A stretch of 64,000 nucleotides of DNA, from contig NZ_JABAIA010000001.1 in the NCBI RefSeq assembly GCF_012641275.1, positions 310,001-374,000 of the forward strand, in the 5' to 3' direction. The DNA is from Chitinophaga varians (GTDB lineage Bacteria > Bacteroidota > Bacteroidia > Chitinophagales > Chitinophagaceae). The stretch's first letter is position 1. Each line of letters begins with the position of its first letter. The notes beneath the pieces are model-generated. The model ran no database searches. It was not told the DNA's origin and was given only the letters and a program-made list of their open reading frames with translations. Shown in pieces: positions 8,487-17,017 of this stretch. Made by a program: the position numbers and the translations under genes.

Positions 8487-10295
8487 TTAATACAGCGTCT
8501 CTACGCCTTTGACTATAGCGGGCTTGTCCTGGTGCAAGTCCAGCACCACGATCTCATTATTGCCTTTTTTCAGCCAGGAAGCGGGGCAATACAAACGATG
8601 CTGCGGCCCTATTTCCCAGTAACGGCCCAGGTTATGCCCGTTTACCCAGATCTGGCCTTTTTTCCATGCTGACACGTCGATATAAGTATCGCCGGTTTGC
8701 GCCAGGGCAAATGTGCCTTTGAAGAACTGCCCGGGCCTGCCGGTATTTCCGGAGGAAGCTGTCAGGCCGGCCACCTCTTTTTCTGTCAGCGGCAATCCAT
8801 ATACGTCCCAGTTCATCAGGGTCATGCCATTGAGTGTCACGCGTTCGGTGATGCCTTTACGGTCAATGATCGCGTCAGCGAAGTTGATACGTCCCATTCC
8901 TTCTACCAGCACTTCCAGTACAGGATTGGCCACATTTGTTTTAGGCAGCTCTATTGACTTTTCTCCCAGCCTGCGGTCTATTTTACCAACATATTGTCCG
9001 TTGAGGAACACTGTCGCGTAATCATGCAGGTCCCTGATCACCAGTTTCCCGCTTTTATGGCCGATGAGCGTTGTTTTATACAGCATAAAGCCATAATCCT
9101 GCCCATAGGCCTCAAATGGGCGTGGCTGTACGTCGTGTACCGCCTTCGGCAGATGGTCCCACAGGCTGGTGAAGGGTGTCAGGGTCACCTCCGGAAAACT
9201 GATCACGGGAACAGGCGCCGGCACAGGAGGTAATTTTTTGCCTTTGGGGAGATAGGACGCCAGTAATTGGCGTAAGGCTTCGTATTTGGGCGTAACCCTT
9301 CCCTGCTCGTTAATCGGCGCATCATAATCGTAACTGGTGACGTCCGGCTCATAGCCTTTGCCACCGGAGTTGGCGCCGGCGGTATAACCGAAGTTGGTGC
9401 CGCCGTGGACCACATACAGGTTGAAGGAACGTTTGGTGTCCATCAGGAATTTCACTTCTTTCAGGATACCTTCGGTGCCCGGCCGTTGCCAGGCTTCGCC
9501 CCAATGTGTCAGCCAGCCGGGATACGACTCACTGCTGAAAGCCGGCACGTCAGGGTTTTGTTTTTTAGCTGCTGCAAAGTCAGCTTCCGACCCGCCGGAA
9601 TCCAGGCCGATAGCGGCGCCGTCAACGGTGCCGGCTTCCAGCATAAAGGCGGTAGGGCCGTCGGCGGTATAAAAAGGTATGTCAATGCCATTCTTCACCC
9701 ACAGGTCTTTGAGCGTATGCAGGTAATTTTTGTCATTGCCATAACTGCCGTATTCGTTTTCTATCTGCATCATCACTACCGGGCCACCGTTGGTCACCAG
9801 CATGGGTTTCACTTCAGCAGCCAGGTTCGTTACATAACGTGTGACGGCTTCCATATAACGCGGGTCCATACACCGTACCTTGATATCAGGCGTCTGTAAC
9901 AGATAAGGCGGTAATCCGCCAAACTCCCATTCGGCGCATACGTACGGACCGGGGCGCAGTATCACCCACATGCCTTCTTCCTGGGCAATGCGGATAAATT
10001 CCGCAATATTGTGATTGCCGGTACTGAAATCGAACTGCCCTTTTGTCTGCTCGTGATAGTTCCAGAACACATAAGCGGCAATGGTGTTGCAGCCCATGGC
10101 TTTGGTCATTTTAATGCGGTGACGCCAGTATTCATGCGGGATACGCGCCGGGTGCATTTCTCCGCTGATCATCTGAAAGGGTTTGCCATCCAGCAGGAAC
10201 TCCGATTGGCTGAGAGCGAAAGTGTGTTTTTGTTGTGCAAAGGCGGCCTGTCCCAGGGTGCAGGACAAAGCCAGTGCGAGTATTGTCTTTTTCAT
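8487..10295 (-). CDS. Secreted GH35 beta-galactosidase
   Basis: A glycoside hydrolase family 35 enzyme of 602 aa, expected to release terminal beta-galactose in the periplasm or outside the cell. A signal peptide covers residues 1-20 (MKKTILALALS...AAFAQ). The catalytic barrel shows GPVVMMQIENEYGSYG, with Glu181 as likely acid/base, and FSSESYPGWLTHWGE, with Glu256 as likely nucleophile. The C-terminal beta-domains carry the usual WVNGHNLGRYWEIGP segment. I chose the ATG at 10295 because it starts the signal peptide; an upstream in-frame ATG at 10319 would add eight residues. A TATACTTTG sequence at 10317-10325 on the minus strand resembles a -7 box with a 3-nt spacer. The gene is separated from the GMC gene by a terminator. 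Confidence 0.93.
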   Translation of the reverse strand: MKKTILALALSCTLGQAAFAQQKHTFALSQSEFLLDGKPFQMISGEMHPARIPHEYWRHRIKMTKAMGCNTIAAYVFWNYHEQTKGQFDFSTGNHNIAEFIRIAQEEGMWVILRPGPYVCAEWEFGGLPPYLLQTPDIKVRCMDPRYMEAVTRYVTNLAAEVKPMLVTNGGPVVMMQIENEYGSYGNDKNYLHTLKDLWVKNGIDIPFYTADGPTAFMLEAGTVDGAAIGLDSGGSEADFAAAKKQNPDVPAFSSESYPGWLTHWGEAWQRPGTEGILKEVKFLMDTKRSFNLYVVHGGTNFGYTAGANSGGKGYEPDVTSYDYDAPINEQGRVTPKYEALRQLLASYLPKGKKLPPVPAPVPVISFPEVTLTPFTSLWDHLPKAVHDVQPRPFEAYGQDYGFMLYKTTLIGHKSGKLVIRDLHDYATVFLNGQYVGKIDRRLGEKSIELPKTNVANPVLEVLVEGMGRINFADAIIDRKGITERVTLNGMTLMNWDVYGLPLTEKEVAGLTASSGNTGRPGQFFKGTFALAQTGDTYIDVSAWKKGQIWVNGHNLGRYWEIGPQHRLYCPASWLKKGNNEIVVLDLHQDKPAIVKGVETLY

Positions 10296-10320
10296 TGGTT
10301 CACTGTTAAACTGTTGCAAA

Positions 10321-10379
10321 GTATAAAAAAAGCGAAGACCCAGGCAAATGTTTCCTGCCAGGGTCTTCGCTTTTTATAC
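10321..10379 (-). terminator. Terminator after GMC oxidoreductase 1
   Basis: A long stem: GCGAAGACCC pairs with GGGTCTTCGC, extended by flanking A-tract/T-tract pairing, so either strand ends in a T-run. It begins 11 nt after the stop of the GMC gene at 10390. The outer stem overlaps the probable promoter of the GH35 gene. Confidence 0.8.
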
Positions 10380-10389
10380 CATTATTTTT

Positions 10390-12087
10390 TTAGATGTTTC
10401 CTTTCTTCAGTTCACTTACGGCATGGTCACAGGCTCTTGCAGTGAGCGCCATGTAGGTGATTGACGGATTTACACAGGAAGAAGAGGTCATACATGCACC
10501 ATCAGTGACGAACACGTTTTGGGCTTCATGTACCTGGTTGAAACCGTTGAGTACCGAGGTTTTCGGGTCTCTGCCCATTCTGGCGGTGCCCATTTCATGG
10601 ATACAGTGGCCGGGAGGTGGCGCACCGTCGTAACCATGTACGTTTTTCAGTCCTGCTGCTTCCAGCATTTCGATGGCGCTTTGCTGCATGTCTTTGCGCA
10701 TAGCTTTTTCGTTCTCCTTGAATTCACAGTCGATATCAAGGGTAGCGAGGCCGTATTTATCTTTTTTGTCTTTGTTGAGCGATACTTTATTCTCAAAGTA
10801 TGGCAAGTGCTCACCCCAGGAACCGATGCCCATGCTCCATTTGCCAAGGCCTGTCTGTGCTTCTTTTAATGCTACGCCGATGCCTTCGAAGGTCTCGCCT
10901 CTTCCTCTGCCGGCGCCTCCCTGGTAACCGAACCCACGCACATAATCTTTCTGTTTCGTTTGATCGTTGACGTTACGGAAGCGGGGAATGTAGATGCCAT
11001 TGGGCCTGCGGCCTGCGCCATGATACTGGTCTTCAAAACCGTCAAATTCACCGCCGGCCCCTACGCCGTAGTGGTGGTCCATCAGGTTATGGCCCAGTTG
11101 TCCGCTGGCATTGCCGAAGCCGTTAGGGAAACGGTCAGACACGGAATTGAGCATGATCCAGGCAGTGCCCAGCGTAGAAGCATTGAGGAAGATGATATTC
11201 GCGTAGTATTCTACTGTTTGCAGGGTATGCGCGTCCATTACACGAACGCCGGTCGCTTTGCCTTTGTCCTTATCGTACAGTACCTCCAGCACGATGGAAT
11301 CTGGGCGCAGGGTGAGATTGCCTGTAGCGGCGGCAGCCGGCAGAGTAACGCCGTTGCTGCTGAAATAGCCGGTGAACGGACATCCGCGGGCGCACATGCT
11401 GCGGTACTGACAAGGGCCGCGGTTATTGAGGCCTTTGGTCAGGTGCGCAGCACGACCGATGGTCATGATACGATCATTATATTTCTCTTTGATACGGGCA
11501 GCCACGTGCTTTTCCAGGCAGTTCATTTCCATGGGAGGCAGGAAAACGCCATCAGGCAATTGCGGCAGTCCTTCCGCCTGGCCGCTTACCCCGATATACT
11601 TCTCTACATAAGCGTACCAGGGCGCAATGTCTTTGTAACGGATAGGCCAGTCCACACCGTGACCGTCCTTCGCGTTGGCCTCGAAGTCCAGGTCGCTCCA
11701 GCGGTACACCTGACGGCCCCACATGATGGAGCGGCCGCCTACATGGTATCCGCGCAGCCAGTTGAACGGTTTTACTTCGTTGTACGGATTTTCTTTATCA
11801 TTCACCCAGAACTGCTGGGTAGCTTCGTCAAAGGCATAACAACGGCTCTGGATGGGATGGTTTTCCCGCATCTCGTTGCTGGTCTGCAGGTGGTGTTTAA
11901 ACTCCCAGGGGTCCATGGTAGCGGTAGTATAGTCCTTGATATGCTCTACGTTGCGTCCCCTTTCCAGCACCAGTGTTTTAAGTCCTTTCTCTGTGAGCTC
12001 TTTGGCAGCCCAGCCGCCGCTGATACCGGAGCCAACCACGATGGCATCGTAGGTATTTTCCTTTGTCGCTTTTATATTGAGGTTCAT
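10390..12087 (-). CDS. GMC family FAD-dependent sugar oxidoreductase 1
   Basis: A 565-aa glucose-methanol-choline family flavoprotein. The dinucleotide fold is at the N-terminus (VVGSGISGGWAAKELTEKG), and the C-terminal domain has IHEMGTARMG and CVNPSITYMALTARA, matching gluconate 2-dehydrogenase or glucoside 3-dehydrogenase flavin subunits. A cysteine-rich CQYRSMCARGCPFTG segment is also typical of this subgroup. There is no signal peptide, so export would depend on riding with the Tat-type small subunit encoded at 13985-14560. A paralogue of identical length lies upstream at 12211-13908. A terminator-like hairpin stands only about 30 nt before the start codon, so expression may depend on read-through. 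The substrate cannot be read from the sequence. Confidence 0.88.
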   Translation of the reverse strand: MNLNIKATKENTYDAIVVGSGISGGWAAKELTEKGLKTLVLERGRNVEHIKDYTTATMDPWEFKHHLQTSNEMRENHPIQSRCYAFDEATQQFWVNDKENPYNEVKPFNWLRGYHVGGRSIMWGRQVYRWSDLDFEANAKDGHGVDWPIRYKDIAPWYAYVEKYIGVSGQAEGLPQLPDGVFLPPMEMNCLEKHVAARIKEKYNDRIMTIGRAAHLTKGLNNRGPCQYRSMCARGCPFTGYFSSNGVTLPAAAATGNLTLRPDSIVLEVLYDKDKGKATGVRVMDAHTLQTVEYYANIIFLNASTLGTAWIMLNSVSDRFPNGFGNASGQLGHNLMDHHYGVGAGGEFDGFEDQYHGAGRRPNGIYIPRFRNVNDQTKQKDYVRGFGYQGGAGRGRGETFEGIGVALKEAQTGLGKWSMGIGSWGEHLPYFENKVSLNKDKKDKYGLATLDIDCEFKENEKAMRKDMQQSAIEMLEAAGLKNVHGYDGAPPPGHCIHEMGTARMGRDPKTSVLNGFNQVHEAQNVFVTDGACMTSSSCVNPSITYMALTARACDHAVSELKKGNI

Positions 12088-12110
12088 GATATGTTGATGT
12101 GTGGTCCAGA

Positions 12111-12151
12111 ATCAAAAATTGAAATGCAGCGAGTGACACCGCTGCATTTCA
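12111..12151 (-). terminator. Terminator-like hairpin between the two GMC genes
   Basis: A perfect 12-bp stem TGAAATGCAGCG (12120-12131) with CGCTGCATTTCA (12140-12151) and an 8-nt loop. On the minus strand it is followed by AATTTTTG. It lies 60 nt after the stop of GMC gene 2 and about 24-33 nt before the start of GMC gene 1. Confidence 0.75.
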
Positions 12152-12210
12152 GTTTCCCTAAATTTTACTAAATCAAAAATTAAATGATCAATATGTCGAT
12201 AATCAAATAA

Positions 12211-13908
12211 TTAGATGTTGCCTTTTTTCAGTTCTTTCACGGCATAATCGGCAGCGCGTGCGGTGAGGGCCATGTACGTGAGGGACGGGTTTACGCAGGC
12301 CGCGGAGGTCATGCAGGCGCCGTCTGTTACGAACACGTTTTTCACTGCGTGCATCTGGTTGAAGCCGTTGAGCACGGAAGTTTTCGGATCGCGACCCATG
12401 CGGGCGGTACCCATTTCATGGATGGCCATGCCCGGATAAGAGCCGTTATCGTATGTTTTCACGTTTTTGAGACCGGCCGCTTCCAACATTTCGGCGGCAT
12501 CGTTCATCATATCCACGCGCATTTTCTTTTCGTTCTCTTTGAATTCGGCGTCGAATTTCAACACTGGCTGGCCCCATGCGTCTTTTACGGAAGTATCGAG
12601 GGTCACCACGTTGTCTTCGTACGGAAGGCATTCGCCGAAGCCACCGAGGCCCATGCTCCATTGGCCTGGTTCGGTGAGCATTTCCTTGAAGTCTTTGCCC
12701 ACGCCCATTTCAGCGATGCCACGACTCCATCCGCCACGGCCGGCGCCGCCCTGGTAACCGAAACCGCGGAGATAATCGCGTTTGTCGTTACCGATATTGC
12801 GGTAGCGGGGCACATAGATACCGTTGGCACGGCGACCGAAGAAGTATTTATCGTCATAGCCTTCAGCGGTACCGGAGGCGCCTGTACGGAAATGATGGTC
12901 CATCAGGTATTTGCCCAGTACGCCACTGTCGTTGCCCAATCCGTTAGGGAAGCGGGAAGAAGTGGAGTTGAGCATCACGAAGGTGGAGCCGAGGGTGGAA
13001 CCGTTGATGAAGATGATCTTGGCGTAGTATTCCACCATTTCCTTGGTGTTTTTGTCGATCACCCTTACACCGGTTGCTTTGCCTTGTTTTTCGTCGTAGA
13101 TAACGGAATTTACGATGGCGTCCGGATGGAGCGTCAGGTTACCGGTTGCCATGGCGGCAGGCAACGTAGACGACTGCGTGCTGAAGTAGGCGCCAAACGG
13201 ACATCCGCGGCTGCACAGGTTACGGAACTGACAGCTTTCACGGCCGGGCAGTGGCTTGGTAATGTTTGCCACACGGCCCATGGTGATAATACGGCCTTTA
13301 TATTTGCTTTCAACGGCTTTTTTCACGTCTTTTTCCACGCAGTTCATTTCCATGGCGGGCATGAACTGGCCATCAGGCAGCTGGGGCAGTCCTTCTTTCT
13401 GACCGCTGATACCGGCAAATTTCTCTACATAGTCGTACCAGGGCGCAATGTCTTTATAACGGATCGGCCAGTCAACGGCGATACCGTCTTTCAGGTTGGC
13501 TTCAAAGTCAATATCGCTCAAACGGTAGGACTGGCGGCCCCACATGATGGACTTACCACCCACGATGTCAGGACGGTACCAGTCGAAGCGTTTTACTTCG
13601 TTATATGGGCTCTGGGAGTCGTTGATCCAGTATTTTTCGTTGTGCTCACTATAAGGGTAGTCGCGGCTCAGTTTGGGATGGGTTTCGCGCTGGTCTACGG
13701 TGATGCGGCCACGATGGGTAAATTCCCATGGGTCTTTGGTCGCTGTTTCGTAGTCTTTCACGTGTTCCAGTTTCTTGCCACGGTCCAGCATCAGTACCTT
13801 CAGGCCTTTTTCTGTCAGTTCTTTGGCAGCCCAGCCACCGCTTACACCGGAGCCGATGACGATAGCGTCATAGGTGTTCTGCTCCTGTGCTTTGATATTT
13901 AAGTTCAT
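12211..13908 (-). CDS. GMC family FAD-dependent sugar oxidoreductase 2
   Basis: A 565-aa paralogue of the adjacent GMC protein, with the same N-terminal VIGSGVSGGWAAKELTEKG fold, the CQFRNLCSRGCPFGAYF cysteine segment, and the C-terminal IHEMGTARMG and CVNPSLTYMALTARA motifs. The two copies probably arose by tandem duplication and have diverged throughout. It follows the small-subunit gene by 76 nt. A flavin subunit paired with such a small subunit is known from gluconate 2-dehydrogenase, fructose dehydrogenase and glucoside 3-dehydrogenase, which oxidise sugars in the periplasm and pass electrons to a cytochrome c. No cytochrome gene is nearby, so the electron acceptor is unknown. Confidence 0.88.
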   Translation of the reverse strand: MNLNIKAQEQNTYDAIVIGSGVSGGWAAKELTEKGLKVLMLDRGKKLEHVKDYETATKDPWEFTHRGRITVDQRETHPKLSRDYPYSEHNEKYWINDSQSPYNEVKRFDWYRPDIVGGKSIMWGRQSYRLSDIDFEANLKDGIAVDWPIRYKDIAPWYDYVEKFAGISGQKEGLPQLPDGQFMPAMEMNCVEKDVKKAVESKYKGRIITMGRVANITKPLPGRESCQFRNLCSRGCPFGAYFSTQSSTLPAAMATGNLTLHPDAIVNSVIYDEKQGKATGVRVIDKNTKEMVEYYAKIIFINGSTLGSTFVMLNSTSSRFPNGLGNDSGVLGKYLMDHHFRTGASGTAEGYDDKYFFGRRANGIYVPRYRNIGNDKRDYLRGFGYQGGAGRGGWSRGIAEMGVGKDFKEMLTEPGQWSMGLGGFGECLPYEDNVVTLDTSVKDAWGQPVLKFDAEFKENEKKMRVDMMNDAAEMLEAAGLKNVKTYDNGSYPGMAIHEMGTARMGRDPKTSVLNGFNQMHAVKNVFVTDGACMTSAACVNPSLTYMALTARAADYAVKELKKGNI

Positions 13909-13984
13909 GGAATGTCATTATGGGTTTGAAAAGAAAGATACCGGCCGGCGCGGGCCAGCCATTCCGCCTGTCTGTAATGACGGC

Positions 13985-14560
13985 TTAAACAGCCCAGGCT
14001 TTATCACCTTTTTTGTAGGGGATGCAGCCTTCGTACTTACCAGGTACCGGCACATAGCGCAATGCCTGGGTAGCGCCTTCCTTGGACGTGAAATAACCCA
14101 GCAGGGTCAGTTCCTTCAGGTACTGGAAGTAATGGGTAGGATCGCCTTCTTTCTTGTCTTTCCGTTTGTTGTACTCCACCCGCTCTTTATCGATCTGGGT
14201 GAGTAATTCGGTACGCTGCTCAGGGGTAATGTCCATAAAGTTCTTTTTGAACTGTTTCTGACTGGCAGCATCAATTTTCTTCAGGCCATCGAGGAATACC
14301 TCCTGGTCACTTTTTTTGTAGCAATCGTTCATCATCACTACAATGAAATCGTCAACCTTGGCGGCTTTGGCACCAGGTGTACTGGTGGTGGGTATGATGG
14401 TTTCCGCTATTTCAGCCAGTAACGCTTTGGTTTCAGGCTTGTGCAAATCATAGTTTTTCGGTGCGGAACCGGTGCAGCTTTCTAATGCTGATAACGTGGA
14501 AGCGGAAATGGCAGTCCCCAACAAAATCGCCACATTCCTGATTGCGTCTCTTCTGTGCAT
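13985..14560 (-). CDS. Gluconate 2-dehydrogenase subunit 3 family protein, Tat-type
   Basis: Small partner subunit of GMC sugar dehydrogenases. The N-terminus MHRRDAIRNVAILLG has a twin arginine (R3-R4) followed by a hydrophobic stretch, as in a Tat signal, and SALESC may be a weak lipobox. The body contains the family pattern LAEIAETIIPTTSTPGAKAAKV...FIVVMMNDCY and QRTELLTQIDKE. In characterised dehydrogenases this subunit carries the signal and takes the folded flavin subunit across the membrane. I chose the ATG at 14560 because the signal begins there; the frame extends upstream to 14590. It is the first gene of the set, followed by two GMC genes on the same strand. Confidence 0.87.
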   Translation of the reverse strand: MHRRDAIRNVAILLGTAISASTLSALESCTGSAPKNYDLHKPETKALLAEIAETIIPTTSTPGAKAAKVDDFIVVMMNDCYKKSDQEVFLDGLKKIDAASQKQFKKNFMDITPEQRTELLTQIDKERVEYNKRKDKKEGDPTHYFQYLKELTLLGYFTSKEGATQALRYVPVPGKYEGCIPYKKGDKAWAV

Positions 14561-14660
14561 AAATAGTATATTGATTTGACCTTTGGACAAGTTTCAAAAA
14601 AAAAATCTAAAAAACAAATAGAATAATGATGAAATACGCGTGATAGATACCGAATCGTTG

Positions 14661-14709
14661 AAAAAAACGAAGATCCGGGCAATTTATTATATGCCCGGAT
14701 CTTCGTTTT
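14661..14709 (-). terminator. Terminator after the L,D-transpeptidase gene
   Basis: An 18-bp stem (14664-14681 with 14692-14709; AAAACGAAGATCCGGGCA and its complement) with a 10-nt loop, ending in T-rich tails on both strands. It lies 31 nt after the stop at 14740. Confidence 0.85.
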
Positions 14710-14739
14710 ATTTTTACCAGTGGTCAGGATAGCCCCGGC

Positions 14740-15489
14740 CTACATAATATACTTGCCCCTGTCGTCTACCATTACGACCGGCAGACGGTGGTGTTTCTCA
14801 AAATAATCGTACGCACTCCGCAGCTCTGTCCAGAACTGTTTGGAGGAGTTGTCGGTCAGGGAGAAGTTGCCCAGGTACTCCAGTGACCGGCTGTTACCGA
14901 ATTTTACCGGGAATACGTGTACGGGAATAAAGTCCTGGCCGGCGTTCTTGGCGTTTACGGCCAGAATGTACACCTCATCGATGAATTCGTTGGTCAGCGG
15001 TATACAGCCCACGGTGATACAATCGCCATGGATGTAGATTTCGCCGCCCGGTTTTTTCGGATCGCTCAGGATGCGGTCAGAAAAATTAGGGTAGTTGATA
15101 CCCAGCGACAAGTGATAGTTGCTGTTTGGGTTGAAGTCGTTGATATAATAGAACCCTTCCGGTACCTGGCGGTCGCCTTCTTTTCTTTTAGGCCCCATTT
15201 TACCCGACAGGGTACACACCCGGTACGATTTAAACAGGCGGAACGTATCGGCCACACTGTTCTTTACCCAAATTTCCATTTCACTGTCCAGCTTGAAAGA
15301 GCGGACGAAAATGTATTTGGCGGGATAAGTAAGGCCTTTTTTCTCAAATTCCTTCTTTAGTAGTTCTTCTTTTTCCCGGTACGCCTCCCCTACTTTAGGG
15401 AACATTTTCTGGTTATCCAGGAAAGACTGTTGAGCTGAAAGGGTTCCTACCCCCAACAACAACATAGTCAAAACAACAAGTCGCTTCAT
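14740..15489 (-). CDS. Secreted L,D-transpeptidase family protein (YafK-like)
   Basis: A 249-aa exported protein with a signal peptide (residues 1-19, MKRLVVLTMLLLGVGTLSA). The catalytic segment is IYIHGDCITVGCIPL: His154 and Cys162 fit the YkuD-type HG-x-x-x-S/T-x-GC pattern, in the variant found in YafK/DpaA-like proteins. Family members make or break links between peptidoglycan stems and lipoproteins or diaminopimelate in the periplasm. Which reaction occurs here cannot be told from sequence. It stands downstream of a small membrane protein gene on the same strand (26-nt gap), and a strong terminator follows it. Confidence 0.85.
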   Translation of the reverse strand: MKRLVVLTMLLLGVGTLSAQQSFLDNQKMFPKVGEAYREKEELLKKEFEKKGLTYPAKYIFVRSFKLDSEMEIWVKNSVADTFRLFKSYRVCTLSGKMGPKRKEGDRQVPEGFYYINDFNPNSNYHLSLGINYPNFSDRILSDPKKPGGEIYIHGDCITVGCIPLTNEFIDEVYILAVNAKNAGQDFIPVHVFPVKFGNSRSLEYLGNFSLTDNSSKQFWTELRSAYDYFEKHHRLPVVMVDDRGKYIM

Positions 15490-15515
15490 ATCAGATTTTC
15501 ACAAAATTTTAAGAA

Positions 15516-15704
15516 TTACACCAGATTTATGTAAGCAAGATAAAACAATAAGAATGACAAAATGAAATATATCACCATACTTACTTTTCTGTTGGCTATC
15601 TTCAGTATATAGTGCTTGTGCCCCTGATAGATCAATATCGCCGTAAATGCCTGAAAAATCCCACCTAATAAAAACAGTACGCCAAACAGTGTTTGTATGC
15701 TCAT
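15516..15704 (-). CDS. Small membrane protein, 62 aa, unknown function
   Basis: I do not recognise a family. The ATG at 15704 gives 62 aa with two hydrophobic helices, about residues 3-24 (SIQTLFGVLFLLGGIFQAFT) and 40-60 (VSMVIYFILSFLLFYLAYIN), joined by a basic loop HKHYILKIANRK. An upstream in-frame ATG at 15812 would overlap the preceding gene and add a non-hydrophobic stretch, so I reject it. It sits between the secreted protein gene (15766-16581) and the L,D-transpeptidase on the same strand and may be co-transcribed with the latter. Confidence 0.6.
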   Translation of the reverse strand: MSIQTLFGVLFLLGGIFQAFTAILIYQGHKHYILKIANRKVSMVIYFILSFLLFYLAYINLV

Positions 15705-15765
15705 AAAAAAAACGAAACAGTTAATATGAATATTGTACTGTAAAGTTACGCGAATATTGTTATCC

Positions 15766-16581
15766 TCAGAGTTTTGTCCATTCCAGTTTAACAGTTCCTT
15801 CGTCCATACCATTGCGGAATGTGCCGCGTACCGGGTACCTGCTGGCGTTGTAGGCGTAGCTATAGGTATGGGTGTAAGTACGGGAGGAATAGGCAGTACT
15901 GATGCTTTCGGACAGTACGTTATGGGCTGAGAGGTTGGCAGGTGTCACATCCATCAGGTAAGCCAGTTCCGGGCAGAGCTGTTGCGGGTTCTGCTGGCGG
16001 TCGTAGGTGTAGGTGACGGTGGAGGTGAGGTTAAAGCGGTTTTGGCCGGGCTGTTTGCCGTAGTTGTCCATCCGGGCCACATTACCTTCCTTGTCCCAGG
16101 TGTACTGCTGATAGCCGGATACTTCAGTTTTAGCCGGCTGTACGGCCAGATGATAGCGGGCGCTGATTTTCCCGTCGGCGTTGTATACGAGGGAGTCTAC
16201 AGTATATAGCACATTGTTCCGGTAGTAGCTGATCGTTTGCAATTGACTGCTGCCGGGCATGTAGCTGAAAGTCGCGTTCAGGTCGCCGGTGAGGGCCGTG
16301 GCATCGTCTGTGGAGAGTGCCCTGACGAGGCGGCCGTTTTCATATACCGGCAGCTGTATGTCCTGCCAGGTGGTACCGTCTTCTGCCTGATGTACCTGGA
16401 TGATTTTCCGGAGCGTTTTATCCGGGTTGTACTCCAGCGACGTGTTGCCTGCCGGGGAGGATATTTTGTGCAGATAAGTGCCTCCGGGCGTGTCTTTGTC
16501 TGCCCGGAAAGCTGTTGCAAAGGCCATTGATGTTAACAACAAGGCACAGGTAGCCCATTGGGCTTTGGCATAATGTAGCAT
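15766..16581 (-). CDS. Secreted protein with YD/RHS-like repeats
   Basis: A 271-aa protein with an N-terminal signal sequence (about residues 1-25). The body is a run of short beta-strands with patterns such as LEYNPDKTLRKI, LVYNADGKISARY and YTWDKEGNVARMDNY, like the YD/RHS or DUF4595-type repeats common in Bacteroidota surface proteins. No catalytic motif is visible. The C-terminal SYAYNASRYPVRGTF repeats the same theme. It is the first gene of a minus-strand run with the small membrane protein and the L,D-transpeptidase. Function is unknown. Confidence 0.7.
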   Translation of the reverse strand: MLHYAKAQWATCALLLTSMAFATAFRADKDTPGGTYLHKISSPAGNTSLEYNPDKTLRKIIQVHQAEDGTTWQDIQLPVYENGRLVRALSTDDATALTGDLNATFSYMPGSSQLQTISYYRNNVLYTVDSLVYNADGKISARYHLAVQPAKTEVSGYQQYTWDKEGNVARMDNYGKQPGQNRFNLTSTVTYTYDRQQNPQQLCPELAYLMDVTPANLSAHNVLSESISTAYSSRTYTHTYSYAYNASRYPVRGTFRNGMDEGTVKLEWTKL

Positions 16582-16895
16582 AGGTGTATATATTTAAAAA
16601 ATTATCTATCTAAATATTTTAAAATATTATATATACAAATAGGGAAAAAAGCCAGGAATATGGTTTTTATTTAAAGCATTGATTTTTCACCGGTATATCT
16701 ACGGAAAACAACACAGAATGGTTTTAGTGAAGATAATAAATATATATTATGATTTGTAACATATATTTTGTTTTTATAATAATTTCAGAAGATATAAATA
16801 CAGTGGCTGATTATAATTGATGAGTTTGCTATAGACAACAGAAGCCACATTTTGTCGCCTGGAAGATGCATCAAGCGTTCCACCCTGCTCTGGGG
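16582..16895. other. AT-rich gene-free stretch
   Basis: No credible gene or RNA seen. It contains the perfect palindrome AATATTTTAAAATATT at 16613-16628 and long A/T runs, and should include the promoter of the secreted protein gene at 16581, though no consensus box is clear. Confidence 0.4.
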
Positions 16896-16930
16896 AAATA
16901 AAAAAACCGCACTGTGTTTCCACAGTGCGG
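16896..16930 (-). terminator. Terminator of the hmgA-hpd operon
   Basis: A perfect 10-bp stem CCGCACTGTG (16907-16916) with CACAGTGCGG (16921-16930), a 4-nt loop, then TTTTTTTATTT on the minus strand. It lies 87 nt after the hpd stop. Confidence 0.9.
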
Positions 16931-17017
16931 CGCAGGCGTTGTTTCTGTTTTAGCCTTCAGCAATATAGCAGGCTTGCGATGGAGGTTGTAACCAAAGCCG
17001 GGTTTCTATCTTAACAA

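Noticed and set aside
10960..12171. A 403-codon open frame on the plus strand
   Set aside because: Antisense of GMC oxidoreductase 1; no recognisable protein features.
12349..13902. A 517-codon open frame on the plus strand
   Set aside because: It is the exact antisense of the GMC oxidoreductase 2 gene, which has clear family motifs; its translation is histidine/phenylalanine-rich shadow sequence.
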